Counted from the first letter of the stretch, positions 15,417-24,580 are shown. The stretch: DNA of 64,000 nucleotides from Clostridiaceae bacterium (GCA_021769555.1 JAETSR010000002.1:1-64000), one strand, 5' to 3'. Translations and numbers: made by a program. Notes: generated from the letters alone by a model not told the origin.

Positions 15417-18177
15417 TCTCCTGATTTATCCATGAGCGCCTGATACATCCTCATCAACTTCCCCACACACCTGCTCTCCGTCATATCCTTAACCGAAAAC
15501 CCATAAGCCGCCATCACCGCCCGGTCATTATTCTGGTGAGCTTTCCGCAGCTCCGGGGGCATGGTAGTCTCGTCGTAGAGGTCGGCCAGACTTTCGTCCG
15601 GGTAGAGAGCGCGGGCGTCCAAAACACCCTGGGCGGTCTGCTCGATTACAGCTTTTTGCTTGTCGGTGGTAGTGGGCCAGGGAAAGTTGTTGTAGACAGC
15701 CGGTGTGTAACGATAATCGCTTTTAAGTCGTCCCCCTACTATCCGAAGCCAAGCCATGTGAACATTAGAAGTCATAATTCCGAACATATAGAGAGTGGCA
15801 TTTGAAACGAGATAAAGCATATTGCTTGCTATAGTATCAGGGTCCATATAGCCAAATGGGATATATCGACGTCTTGAAGAAGATACCTCCGGCATCGCCA
15901 AATATTTAGTTTCTGGCTGGCGAATTTGCGTAAATAGCATGGGAGTATCTGCGTCCCGCCGCACTGATGTTGTCGGGCTTTTTCTCCGGCACTCTGCAAC
16001 CATTTCCAATCGTTTCAAAATAGGTGGAATGTTTCGGTATTCGCTGGGCGATATTCCTTTCAGCCAAAGGCAATATCGCCATTTATTGTTGATATAATCA
16101 TCTGCACTGATATATCGTTTTAGGAATTTCTCAACTACTGGATATTTCTTAATAAGCTCTTTACGTTCATCAAGTGAAAAAATAAGATTTCCACCGTCCG
16201 TCGGCTGACTTCCCTTGCTCATTTCAGGTAACTCCGCAGCTAGTACCTTTCCTCTGGACTGAATAAAAACGTCCGGAGCTTCAAGAAGGTAGCCGTTGAT
16301 ATGTGAAACCTCTTTGCCGCGGTCAGATTCAAAAGCAATTTTGCTCTGCCAGCGGTCCCACAAGTAAAACCAACAATAACACAGTGGACCGCTGCCCGGT
16401 CTTTTGCTTCGCTGGTCCACACAAAAGTCCTGTGGGCAAACTCAATCTGCACATTCTTTGCAAACAGCGGTTTCCAAAGAATCCCGACAGATTCCCCCTG
16501 GCAAATAGAATTTGTCGAAACAAAAGCGGCGTAAATGTTCGTCCCCTGCATATAGTTAGCAGCCTTATTATACCACCCGCAGACATAATCCAGTTTCCCG
16601 CATTTGGGAATATCGTGGCAGACTTTCTCTAAGTCCTCGGCTTGTTCCTTTGTCCGCCATTGATGCCCCACAAACGGCGGGTTCCCCATGATGTAGTTTA
16701 ACTCCCGCTTAGGCACTACGCTCTCCCAATCCACCCGCAGAGCGTTTCCCTCGGTGATGTTCGCATAGGATTTCAGCGGCAGGAAGTCCAGGGACATATG
16801 CACCACGTCCTCGGTCTCCTTCATCATCTGGCTCTCGGCGATCCACAGCGCGGTTTTCGCGACGGTTACTGCGAAGTCGTTTATCTCAATGCCGTAAAAC
16901 TGCCCGATAGAAACCTGGATGGGGTTGCCCAGGTCGAACATGATCTGCCCCTTGTTCAGCAGAGAGATCGTCTCGTTTTCCAGCCGTCGCAGGGAGATGT
17001 AGGTTTCCGTCAGGAAGTTCCCGGAGCCGCAGGCGGGATCGAGGAATTTCAGCCCAGCCAGCTTGCGCTGGAAGGCTTCGAGTTTTGCCTTGCGGGTGCG
17101 GTCAACCGAAATCTCTTTTATCTCTGCAAACTCGGCTTTCAGCCCTTCCAGGAACAGCGGGTCGATGAGCTTGTGAATATTCTCGATGGAGGTGTAGTGC
17201 ATCCCGCCGGAGCGCCGGGTCTCAGGGTTCAAGGTTGACTCGAACACCGCGCCGAAGATGGTGGGGGATATCTCGCTCCAGTCAAAGTCCTCGCTTGCCC
17301 GGCGCAAAATCAGGTCAACGATGGTTTCGTCCAGCCTGGGAATGATGATGTTTTCGTCCGCGAACAGCCCACCGTTGACGTAGGGGAAGGCAAGAAGGTC
17401 ATCGTCCAAGTACGGGTCGCGGTCCTCGGATTTTGTGTCAAGAATCTTGAATAGATTGATTAAGGCTTGCCGCGCCTCGCGCTCATGGGACTGCAAATAG
17501 TCATGAAACATATTCCTGCCGCCGAAGATGCCAGCGTCCTCCGCGTACAGGCAGAACACCAGCCGGACGCACAGCTTGTTTAGGCTTTTTAATGCCTCCG
17601 GGTCGCTGGGGTCCTTGTACTGTTTCAGGAGCGCGTCATAGAGGATGCCCACTAGTTCGCCTGCCTGCAAAGAGATTTCCATTTCCTTTTTGATGTGTTC
17701 GCTGCCGGTGTCTACCAAGAAATTCAGCCGGTGATACTCCCGCTCCAAGTCCTCCAGTTTGAGGACTTCCGGCTCGTCGTTGGGGCGGTTCATGTCGTGT
17801 ATCTGGAACTCCCGGAAGTTGCAGACTACTATCCAGCGGGGGTTCTGGTCGTGGGGCAGATACCCGGCATAGCGGCGGGCCTGCTGGTACGGGGTCAGCA
17901 TACTGCCATCAGACTGCTTGTAGCCTTTGTGCAGGTCGATGTCCCGGCCTTTCTGCTCGATGAGGACGCGGGTGGCGGATATGTATCCGTCAATAAAGCT
18001 GGTGTGGTCCAGCTTTACGGGCAGCTCGAATTGGATGTATTTTGTGGGCTCCTCCACTCCGAACACGTCTTGGAGCAGAGATATCCAAAACAATTGCGTT
18101 TCTTGCTTTTCATCACCGCGGCCCTGCCAATCTGCCACAAAATGAGCGGCAGCCGCGCGAGCAATAATACCATCCAT
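15413..18177 (-). pseudogene. MmeI-type (type IIL) restriction-modification enzyme, frameshifted
   Basis: Total length about 920 codons, the size of MmeI. The N-terminal half (18177 to about 16357) has the nuclease pattern D63...EQK (74-76), a helical spacer, methyltransferase motif LDPACGSGNF (379-388) and NPPF (499-502) for adenine N6 methylation. The reading frame is lost near 16357-16359, where a GGG tract seems one base short; it resumes as RWQSKIAFESDRG and continues through the target-recognition domain to 15413. Restoring one G joins both halves smoothly. It may be a true mutation, a phase-variable tract, or a sequence error. The middle (about 15720-16660) is AT-richer than both sides, hinting at domain exchange. 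First gene of the defence operon. Confidence 0.85.
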
Positions 18178-18266
18178 AATGATCTCTCCATGTATCAGTT
18201 TGTGTTATTCCACACGGACAGGTATAAAACCGGTTGTGGGGTACAAAGTAGAGTGTTTTTACGTAT

Positions 18267-18275
18267 ATTATAGCA
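18267..18275 (-). promoter_or_regulatory. Extended -10 promoter of the defence operon
   Basis: The minus strand reads TGCTATAAT, a perfect extended -10 element, about 90 bp upstream of the MmeI-like start. The -35 is poor, as is common with an extended -10. Its place fits the start of the six-gene block. A GGAGAG ribosome site precedes the ATG at 18177. Confidence 0.55.
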
Positions 18276-18943
18276 TAAAAGAAAGAAGTAAGATAGAATT
18301 TTTTGAAAATTGACGTTTGAAAAGAATAAGTTCTCACTTCTGTTGGGCAAAGGAACGAAAAATAGGGTGGATCAACGGCCAAACAGGTGGCCGAACATTC
18401 TACTTCCTAAATCTGTCGCCCTGATAATACATCTTACCACATCTGTTGAAATGGACAGTGCCTACAACCGTCACTGGACTGTCCCACTTCGTACCAATTT
18501 TCACCGCGCCAGTCATTTTTCCACTTGCTGTTTAAATGCTGGTGCCATCGTTATTTGGTTTACCTCATCTATTTTCTATTGAAAAGGGTTTAACTGAAAT
18601 CTGGTGCAAAAAGCAAAATGTGCAAATTGCATATAAACTCAGTATAAGAAGGTTGGAATATTTGTAACTTGAATTTGTGGAACAGTTATGAATTTTTTAA
18701 TATGTTTTTAACCGATACAGTGTGGGGACAAATGCTCCTACACTGTATTTTGTATACCCCCCCTATCACCATGACAGGGCCCCCCTTGAATCAAAAAAGC
18801 CTAAACGGTAAAATCATTCTTAGCTTCCGCTCAAAAGAAATGAGTTAGTTGTTTTACAACTCATTAGGCGCAGATTCATCTAAGAGGGATAACGAATACT
18901 GCTCCCACTTTTTGCGGAGCAAAGAAGCAAAAGGAGGACTTCA
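18276..18943. other. Intergenic region with two hairpins
   Basis: No convincing gene is seen. There is a hairpin ATACAGTGT/ACACTGTAT (18715-18748), followed by pyrimidine- and C-rich stretches, and another, AATGAGTT/AACTCATT (18839-18865), before the RepA-like gene. They could be terminators, regulator sites or part of a replication region. A 90-codon open frame at 18310-18582 has no homology that I recognise and no clear ribosome site. Confidence 0.4.
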
Positions 18944-19909
18944 ATGACCCAAAAGCAAACCGAACTACGCCTGATCCGAATGTCCGAAGTGGAAACCCAA
19001 GAGGTACAGTGGCTCTGGTACCCCTACATACCGCAGGGCAAGCTCACCATCATCCAAGGCAACCCCGGCGAGGGTAAGACAACCCTTGCACTATGGATTG
19101 CCGCCATGTGTAGCCAAGGGTTAGCGCTACCTGGCATGTACCCGAGCTCACCCATTACCATCCTCTACCAGACCGCTGAGGACGGTCTGGGCGACACCAT
19201 CAAGCCACGGCTCATGACCGCCGGTGCCGACCTCAACCGCATCATCTGCATCGACGAAACCGAGCAATCACTCTCCCTGCTGGACGAGCGCATTGAGAAA
19301 GCAGTCAAGGACACCGGCGCAAAGTTGATCATCCTCGACCCGCTCCAAGGATATCTTGGTCGTAGCGTTGACATGAACCGCGCCAATGAGATACGCGATG
19401 TGCTCAAACGGCTCACGCTCGTTGCTGACCAGACAGGCTGTGCCATCGTCCTGATTGGTCACCTCAACAAAGCTGTCGGAGCCAACAGCGCTTACCGTGG
19501 CCTAGGCTCCATGGACTTCCGCGCGGCAGCTCGTAGCGTTTTGCTGGTGGGCAGAATGAAAAGAGAACCGCACATACGTGTCATCGTCCACGACAAATCC
19601 TCTCTTGCGCCGGAGGGGAAGTCGGTGGCGTTTAGCATTGAGGATGGGGGTCTACGCTGGGTAGACGGCTATGAGAAAATCACCGCTGAAGATTTGTTGA
19701 ACGGCGGACCAGCTGATTCCAAGGTAGATTTGGCTGAAAAACTGATAAGGGACAAGTTGAGCGGCGGGGTTTCAGTTCATGCCAGCGAGATGTTTCAGCT
19801 GGCCAAGCAAGCTGGTATATCCAAACGAACACTGAAAATAGCTAAAGAAAATCTCGGAGTAGATTCTGTGAAGAAAGGGGAGAGGTGGGTTTGGCAGCTA
19901 TCATGTTGA
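18944..19909 (+). CDS. RepA-like AAA ATPase (AAA_25)
   Basis: 321 aa with Walker A GNPGEGKT (39-46), Walker B-like KLIILDPL near residue 125, and HLNKAVGANSAYRGLGSMDF, as in RecA-fold hexameric helicases of the RepA/RSF1010 type. The last 60 residues look like a winged helix. Such genes are common in mobilizable elements next to MobC and the relaxase, and probably support replication or mobilization. The start follows AAAAGGAGGAC. Points rightward, opposite to the defence block. Confidence 0.85.
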   Translation: MTQKQTELRLIRMSEVETQEVQWLWYPYIPQGKLTIIQGNPGEGKTTLALWIAAMCSQGLALPGMYPSSPITILYQTAEDGLGDTIKPRLMTAGADLNRIICIDETEQSLSLLDERIEKAVKDTGAKLIILDPLQGYLGRSVDMNRANEIRDVLKRLTLVADQTGCAIVLIGHLNKAVGANSAYRGLGSMDFRAAARSVLLVGRMKREPHIRVIVHDKSSLAPEGKSVAFSIEDGGLRWVDGYEKITAEDLLNGGPADSKVDLAEKLIRDKLSGGVSVHASEMFQLAKQAGISKRTLKIAKENLGVDSVKKGERWVWQLSC

Positions 19910-19916
19910 AGGGGGC

Positions 19917-19946
19917 AAGGGTGCAAAAGATTCGGATTGCACCCTT
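19917..19946 (+). terminator. Terminator after RepA-like gene
   Basis: AAGGGTGCAA and TTGCACCCTT form a 10-bp stem with a 10-nt loop a few bases after the stop at 19909, followed by TCTATCTTG. Position and symmetry fit an intrinsic terminator, although the T run is short. Confidence 0.6.
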
Positions 19947-20283
19947 CTATCTTGTATGGGTGGCGTTCAGAATGTTCTACATAATGTGTGTATCTGTAAC
20001 TATCTTCGAGAATCTCTGCACCCTTGCACTCTTGCACCCCTGGGGTCAGACGCGATCCCGGCCAAAGGACAGCCGCCCGCTGTTTCGCCCGTGTCGGCCC
20101 CGTGTGGCGATTTAGGGGCCGGGTGGGGCAGAAAACCGCAGTCCACCCGGACAGGCCCCTTGTTGGGCCGCACAGGGCCGCTTTTGCGCGGACAGATGCA
20201 GGGAACGGCGGAACTACCTTTTTTCTCTGCCTAAGTCCGCAGGCTAAAGGTAAACCACCCAGCCTACGGTGTCCTACAAAAAA
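19947..20283. other. GC-rich spacer before mobilization genes
   Basis: About 340 bp with no supported gene. It is much GC-richer than the defence block, with G/C runs near 20090-20190. Open frames exist on both strands but look like random products of base composition. This is the usual place for transfer-origin sequence in this kind of element. Confidence 0.4.
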
Positions 20284-20358
20284 CCTCCCCTTTGGGGGAG
20301 GGCAAGCAGAGCGCTCGTCCGACGTTGTCGGACGGCACGTAAGCGGGCAGTAGCCCGC
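20284..20358. other. Candidate origin of transfer (oriT)
   Basis: Three inverted repeats lie in a row just upstream of mobC: CCTCCCC/GGGGGAGG (20284-20301), CGTCCGAC-GTT-GTCGGACG (20316-20334) and GCGGGC/GCCCGC (20343-20358). MOBP relaxases nick near such repeats and MobC-type proteins bind them. The nick position cannot be assigned by eye. Confidence 0.5.
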
Positions 20359-20401
20359 ACCCACTTTTGGCGAGAGCCATACCCATGATAGGAGGAATTT
20401 A

Positions 20402-20722
20402 ATGAGCAATAAAAAGGACAGGGCTTTCACAGTTCGGTTCACGGAAGAACAATTTCATCACATCGCGGAACAGGCTGACAGGGCGATGATGTCCCCCAGT
20501 AATTATATTCGCGCGGCGGCGATGCGCGGCAAGGTCAACGTCATTCTTGACGGTAAGTTGGTGGCGCGGGAGCTGAAAGCTATCGGCAACAACCTCAATC
20601 AGTTGACGGTTCTGGCGAACATGGGACAGATCAACGCGGTGTACTTGGGGCAGGTGCATGAAGATTTGGGCAAGCTCTACGATGCATTTTTCGCACTGGT
20701 AGACAAGGAGGCACGCCAATAG
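20402..20722 (+). CDS. mobC: MobC-like relaxosome accessory protein
   Basis: 106 aa. The N-terminus (KKDRAFTVRFTEEQF...AMMSPSNYIRAAAMRG) is a ribbon-helix-helix DNA-binding domain; the C-terminal half (ELKAIGNNLNQLTVLANMGQI) matches the MobC/MobB-like relaxosome family that opens oriT DNA for the relaxase. An AGGAGGA site precedes the ATG. Its stop TAG overlaps the first codon of the relaxase reading frame, so the two are translationally coupled. Confidence 0.85.
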   Translation: MSNKKDRAFTVRFTEEQFHHIAEQADRAMMSPSNYIRAAAMRGKVNVILDGKLVARELKAIGNNLNQLTVLANMGQINAVYLGQVHEDLGKLYDAFFALVDKEARQ

Positions 20723-22080
20723 CTACAGTAAACTTTATCCGATACCAAAAGCAATCTGCCACAGCGCTAAGCAAGGTCGCAGCCTACATTTCTCAAGCGC
20801 AAAAGACCCATGACGATTTTTCCGGTCAGAAATTCGTCAGCGGGATCAACTGCTCACCTCAGTTTGCGGCACAAGAGTTTAGGGCGACTCGCGCGGCCTA
20901 CCACAAAGATAGTCCTGTGTGGTTTTATCATTACACGCAATCATTCTCGCCAGACGAGCCTATTACCGGGGAACAGGCCCATGAATTGGCGAAAGAGTTT
21001 GCGGAGAAGGCTTGGCCTGATAGTCAAATTCTGGTGGCAACTCACATTGAAAGGGAACACATCCACTCGCATTTTGTGGTCAACTCTGTGTGCTATGAGA
21101 GCGGATATATGCTCCGTCAAGGGCCGACTACGCTGACAAAGTTGCGGAAACTCTCCGATAAAATCTGCTTGGCGCATGGGTTCTCGGTGCTGCCTCCTGA
21201 CCCACCCAAGCACAGGAAGGAGCCGGGTGTCCGCGAGTACCGCTCTATGGCGAAGAACCAGAGTTGGAAAATGCAGCTGATGATTGCAATAGAGGATGCC
21301 ATGGCGCTGGCACGTTCCCGAGAGCATTTCATCAAGCTGCTCGAGCGGAAAGGGTACAAGGTCAAGTGGACAAACGAGCGGAAGACTATAACTTATACAA
21401 CACCTAGTAGCATGAAGTGTCGGGATACCAAGTTGTATGATGAAAAGTTCTTGAAGGAGATGATGGAAAATGAGTTCCAACTTCGAGCGGAAATCATTGG
21501 AGGAATTGAAAGAACAATCACGCAGGCAGGCGAAATCAGCGGCAGAGGTCGTGCCTTGCGTGACGGTGACAGAGAAGAATTGGGCGGCACTGCTCGGGCT
21601 ACAGCAGTCACAAATTCAGTTGCTGGTGGAGGTTCAGACAGCGGCGGCGCAACTGGCGACCAAGGAGGAACTGGTGGAATATCTCGACCAGCGGGTGCAA
21701 GAGTTGGAGAACTGCACCCAAGAAATGCGGTCCTCGGCGCAGAGCTTCCAGTGGGAGATGGAACGGTCTGCCTCGGAGATAGCGAAGAACCTATCATCAC
21801 AGGCTGGGAAAATGAGCGAAGATTTTTCAAGGAATCTCTCCTTGCAGGCGGAGCAGATGAAGAAATTCTCAACGGCGCTGTTCTGGATAGCGTTGATTCC
21901 GTCGGCGGCGCTGGTGATTTTGGGACTGATCTCGCATATCTTTCCGCTGATATTGCCGGGATAATTGACGAAAATTATCGTCCGCAGGATAGTACGACGA
22001 TGCGAAAGCCACGCCAGCACAAACGCGCTTTAGGACAGAAATCGGATGAACAAGATCAGAATCATGGTCAGAGAATGTAA
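20719..22080 (+). CDS. MOBP-type relaxase, non-ATG start
   Basis: About 453 aa if read from the ATA at 20719, which gives (M)ATVNFIRYQKQSAT, the expected N-terminus of MobA/MobL-type relaxases; the first ATG (20917) would lose 66 conserved residues. HIHSHFVVN (about 115-123) is the metal-binding HUH motif. The AAGGAGG inside the mobC end is suitably placed for the ATA. The last 200 residues are Gly-rich and low in complexity because the same DNA encodes a second protein at 21470-21964. Nicks oriT and pilots the strand during mobilization. The ATA start is unusual; the start is the main doubt. Confidence 0.8.
   Translation: MATVNFIRYQKQSATALSKVAAYISQAQKTHDDFSGQKFVSGINCSPQFAAQEFRATRAAYHKDSPVWFYHYTQSFSPDEPITGEQAHELAKEFAEKAWPDSQILVATHIEREHIHSHFVVNSVCYESGYMLRQGPTTLTKLRKLSDKICLAHGFSVLPPDPPKHRKEPGVREYRSMAKNQSWKMQLMIAIEDAMALARSREHFIKLLERKGYKVKWTNERKTITYTTPSSMKCRDTKLYDEKFLKEMMENEFQLRAEIIGGIERTITQAGEISGRGRALRDGDREELGGTARATAVTNSVAGGGSDSGGATGDQGGTGGISRPAGARVGELHPRNAVLGAELPVGDGTVCLGDSEEPIITGWENERRFFKESLLAGGADEEILNGAVLDSVDSVGGAGDFGTDLAYLSADIAGIIDENYRPQDSTTMRKPRQHKRALGQKSDEQDQNHGQRM
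21470..21964 (+). CDS. MbeB/MobB-like protein nested in the relaxase gene
   Basis: 164 aa, read in the +1 frame relative to the relaxase and entirely inside it. The start has its own AAGGAG site at 21454-21459. The protein has a charged coiled-coil body (EELVEYLDQRVQELENCTQEM) and a C-terminal hydrophobic helix (FWIALIPSAALVILGLISHIF). ColE1-type plasmids encode mbeB/mbeD inside mbeA in the same manner, and MobB-like proteins carry a membrane-linked role in relaxosome docking. The composition is more protein-like than the overlapping relaxase tail. Confidence 0.7.
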   Translation: MSSNFERKSLEELKEQSRRQAKSAAEVVPCVTVTEKNWAALLGLQQSQIQLLVEVQTAAAQLATKEELVEYLDQRVQELENCTQEMRSSAQSFQWEMERSASEIAKNLSSQAGKMSEDFSRNLSLQAEQMKKFSTALFWIALIPSAALVILGLISHIFPLILPG

Positions 22081-22092
22081 GGAGGAATTTAT

Positions 22093-23253
22093 TTGGCAAG
22101 TATCAAGCAGTTAGATGAACGCAAATTCAAAATCACGGTCAGCAATGGGTATCGTCCTGACGGACGGAAAGTTTCTAAAGCGAGGACGATTACCGTCCCA
22201 AGAAACGTAAGTAGGCGAGGAATTCATCAGTACGTCGCCCACGCCGCTGAAGAAATGGAGAGGACGGTCAAGCAGGGGTTCTGTGAAGATGCCGAGATGA
22301 CCTTCGAAGAATTCTCCCTGCGCTGGCTGGACAGGCAGGTGAAGTATGCGGCTGGTACTATTGCAAGCTACCGTCGAATGTTGAAAGTGACTTACCCATT
22401 TATCGGTGCAATCAAGCTGAACCAGCTGCGGCCCATCGCATTGGAGAATATGCTTGTGGAGCTTCGCAAGCGCAAAAGTCACGGCAAACCTGTGCAAGAA
22501 GCCACGGTGCAGAAATATTTAACGGTAATATCAGCAGTATTGAGTGATGCCAAGAGGAATGAAATCATCGATAAAAATCCGGCTAGGATGATTGACCTGC
22601 CCGATACTGAAAGGCGTGAGCAGTTTATCCCCACCGAGGAAGATGCAAACCGTTTTCTCAATGCTCTACTGGATGAGCCGCAGGAGTACAAAATCTTCTA
22701 TGTGCTGGCGCTCTACACCGGGTGCCGCCGGGGTGAACTTTGCGCTTTGAAATGGCATGATTTCATCATGACCGATAAATGCCGTTGCGTGCTTACGGTC
22801 AGCCGCTCCAGGAGTAATGTACCAGGTCTGGGTGTGCAGGAGGGTCCGGCCAAAAATGGCCGCAGCCGTACCATTGTTATTGAGGAAGACATCACATCAC
22901 TGTTGCAGGGGTATTGCTGTTACAAGACTGCCCAGGCTGAAAAGGTTGGGCGCGAGGTTAGCCCATATTTGTTCGCTGATGAGTACGATAATTTCATCCA
23001 CCCGGATACGTTTACAAAACATCTGCGGAAGATTTTTCGAGAGAACGATTTCCCTGAATCTTTCCATTTGCACACCCTGCGCCATTACGTAATCTCATCG
23101 TTACTCCATCATGGTGTGGACAAGCAGACTGTGGCTGAACTGGCTGGTCATGCCGACACCTCGTTCCTAGAACGTACCTACTGCCACCCGCAGATGGAAT
23201 TGAAGAAACAGGCTGCAAATGTTATGACAGAGGTACTCCTACACAGTGCTTAG
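22093..23253 (+). CDS. Tyrosine recombinase 1
   Basis: 386 aa from a TTG start with a GGAGGA site, 12 bp after the relaxase. SAM-like N-terminal core-binding domain (about 60-170) and catalytic domain with YTGCRRGELCAL (first Arg), HTLRHYV (H-x-x-R), AGHA and the nucleophile Tyr in ERTYCHP. All catalytic residues appear present. Its tight linkage to the mobilization genes suggests it belongs to that module. With a second recombinase next door, which one acts on the tRNA-Arg site is open. Confidence 0.9.
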   Translation: MASIKQLDERKFKITVSNGYRPDGRKVSKARTITVPRNVSRRGIHQYVAHAAEEMERTVKQGFCEDAEMTFEEFSLRWLDRQVKYAAGTIASYRRMLKVTYPFIGAIKLNQLRPIALENMLVELRKRKSHGKPVQEATVQKYLTVISAVLSDAKRNEIIDKNPARMIDLPDTERREQFIPTEEDANRFLNALLDEPQEYKIFYVLALYTGCRRGELCALKWHDFIMTDKCRCVLTVSRSRSNVPGLGVQEGPAKNGRSRTIVIEEDITSLLQGYCCYKTAQAEKVGREVSPYLFADEYDNFIHPDTFTKHLRKIFRENDFPESFHLHTLRHYVISSLLHHGVDKQTVAELAGHADTSFLERTYCHPQMELKKQAANVMTEVLLHSA

Positions 23254-23401
23254 TAGAAAATGATTCGACTAAGAAGCACCATAGCAAGCACATTTTGTTG
23301 GGTAGGTAGAAAGTGAAAACGCCCATGGACTTCCGGCAGGTGGTGTGGTATTGTGGGGTTGCCTCAACAGGGCAAATCGCAACAGGAAAGAGGTCATTTC
23401 A

Positions 23402-24580
23402 ATGGCAAGCATCCGCAAACGAGGAAACAGTTACCTGATCGTGGTGTCCATGGGCTATGATTTCGATGGCAAGCGCCGTAAGCCCCAGCAGAAAACCGTC
23501 CATCCACCCGATGATTTAACTCCAAAAGCCAGGGAGAAATGGCTAGATGAGGAGGCCGCTCTCTTTGAGCGCCAGTGTAGGAATGAGCCGCTCAAGGTAG
23601 ACAAGTCCATCACCCTGGCAGATTACACTACAATATGGCTCCGGGAGATTGCTCCCGCCAAGCTGGCAAAGTCAACTTTAGCTCGTGACAAGCAAGACAT
23701 CGACCGATTCATGCCGTATCTTGGCAGTTATAAACTCACCGACTTAAAACCCGAACACTTCCGAAATCTATACGCCGAACTGCGAAAGCAGAAGAACTCT
23801 GTGACTGGAAAGCCGCTCTCCGAATGTACCGTCGAGGGTGTCCATGCTTGTTTGTGTGGCATTCTCTCCGATGCGATGGAGGGCGGCTTTTTGTCGCATA
23901 ATCCGGCGTGGCGTACCTATAAGTACGCTGGCAAAAAGAAGAAAAAGCAGAATGTTGCTGACGAGGAAACTACGCAAAAACTCATTTCCGCGCTGGAGGA
24001 TGAAAGTATCAAGTACGAAACCTACTTCAAGCTGATTATCGCCACAGGTATGCGCCGCGGTGAGTGCTGCGGCCTCAAGTGGTGCGATGTGAACTTCAAA
24101 GAAAAGTCCATCCATATCTGCCGAAATGTGGTGAAGGTTACTGGAGAGGACATCATCGTGAAAGAGCCAAAAACCGCCTCGGGCGACCGCTATGTTTATT
24201 TCTCCGCAGAGATGGCAAACCTGCTGAAAGAGTACCGCAAATTCTGTCAACAGGAAACGGAAACCTATGACGAGCGTGAATTATCTGACGATGATTACAT
24301 CTTCCGCAGGCACGGAATGGAGTTACCCATGACCCCCAGCAGTTTTACCTGGAGGTTCAAATTGATTTTGAAAAAGCATGGCTTACCAGAGAATTTGAAT
24401 GTCCATTCACTTCGTCACACGGCGGCATCACTTATGATTGCTGGCGGAGCAGACGTGGCAACCGTGTCGGGCCTGTTAGGTCATTCGCAGGTGTCAACCA
24501 CACTGGACATCTATACCCATGCCTTCGATGATAAGAAAAAGGCGGCTAGTGCGGTTTTGCAAGAGAGCCTGGACATCTAA
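23402..24580 (+). CDS. Tyrosine recombinase 2 (integrase)
   Basis: 392 aa from ATG 23402 (GAAAGAGG site); a longer reading begins upstream without support. An AP2-like arm-binding N-terminus (MASIRKRGNSYLIVVSMGYD), SAM-like domain, and catalytic domain with ATGMRRGECCGL, HSLRHTAASL, LLGHS and DIYTHAF. All catalytic residues present. An arm-binding domain agrees with the TAGTCA-type motifs found at the element ends, so this is my preferred candidate for recombination at the tRNA-Arg core. The stop overlaps the end of the convergent phosphotransferase gene by 4 bp. Confidence 0.9.
   Translation: MASIRKRGNSYLIVVSMGYDFDGKRRKPQQKTVHPPDDLTPKAREKWLDEEAALFERQCRNEPLKVDKSITLADYTTIWLREIAPAKLAKSTLARDKQDIDRFMPYLGSYKLTDLKPEHFRNLYAELRKQKNSVTGKPLSECTVEGVHACLCGILSDAMEGGFLSHNPAWRTYKYAGKKKKKQNVADEETTQKLISALEDESIKYETYFKLIIATGMRRGECCGLKWCDVNFKEKSIHICRNVVKVTGEDIIVKEPKTASGDRYVYFSAEMANLLKEYRKFCQQETETYDERELSDDDYIFRRHGMELPMTPSSFTWRFKLILKKHGLPENLNVHSLRHTAASLMIAGGADVATVSGLLGHSQVSTTLDIYTHAFDDKKKAASAVLQESLDI

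Noticed and set aside
18310-18582. 90-codon open frame on the plus strand between the defence block and the RepA-like gene
   Set aside because: No ribosome site, no recognisable domain, biased composition; probably chance.
19795-20442. 215-codon minus-strand open frame over the oriT region
   Set aside because: Overlaps the RepA-like gene end, the terminator, and the candidate oriT; no domain seen.
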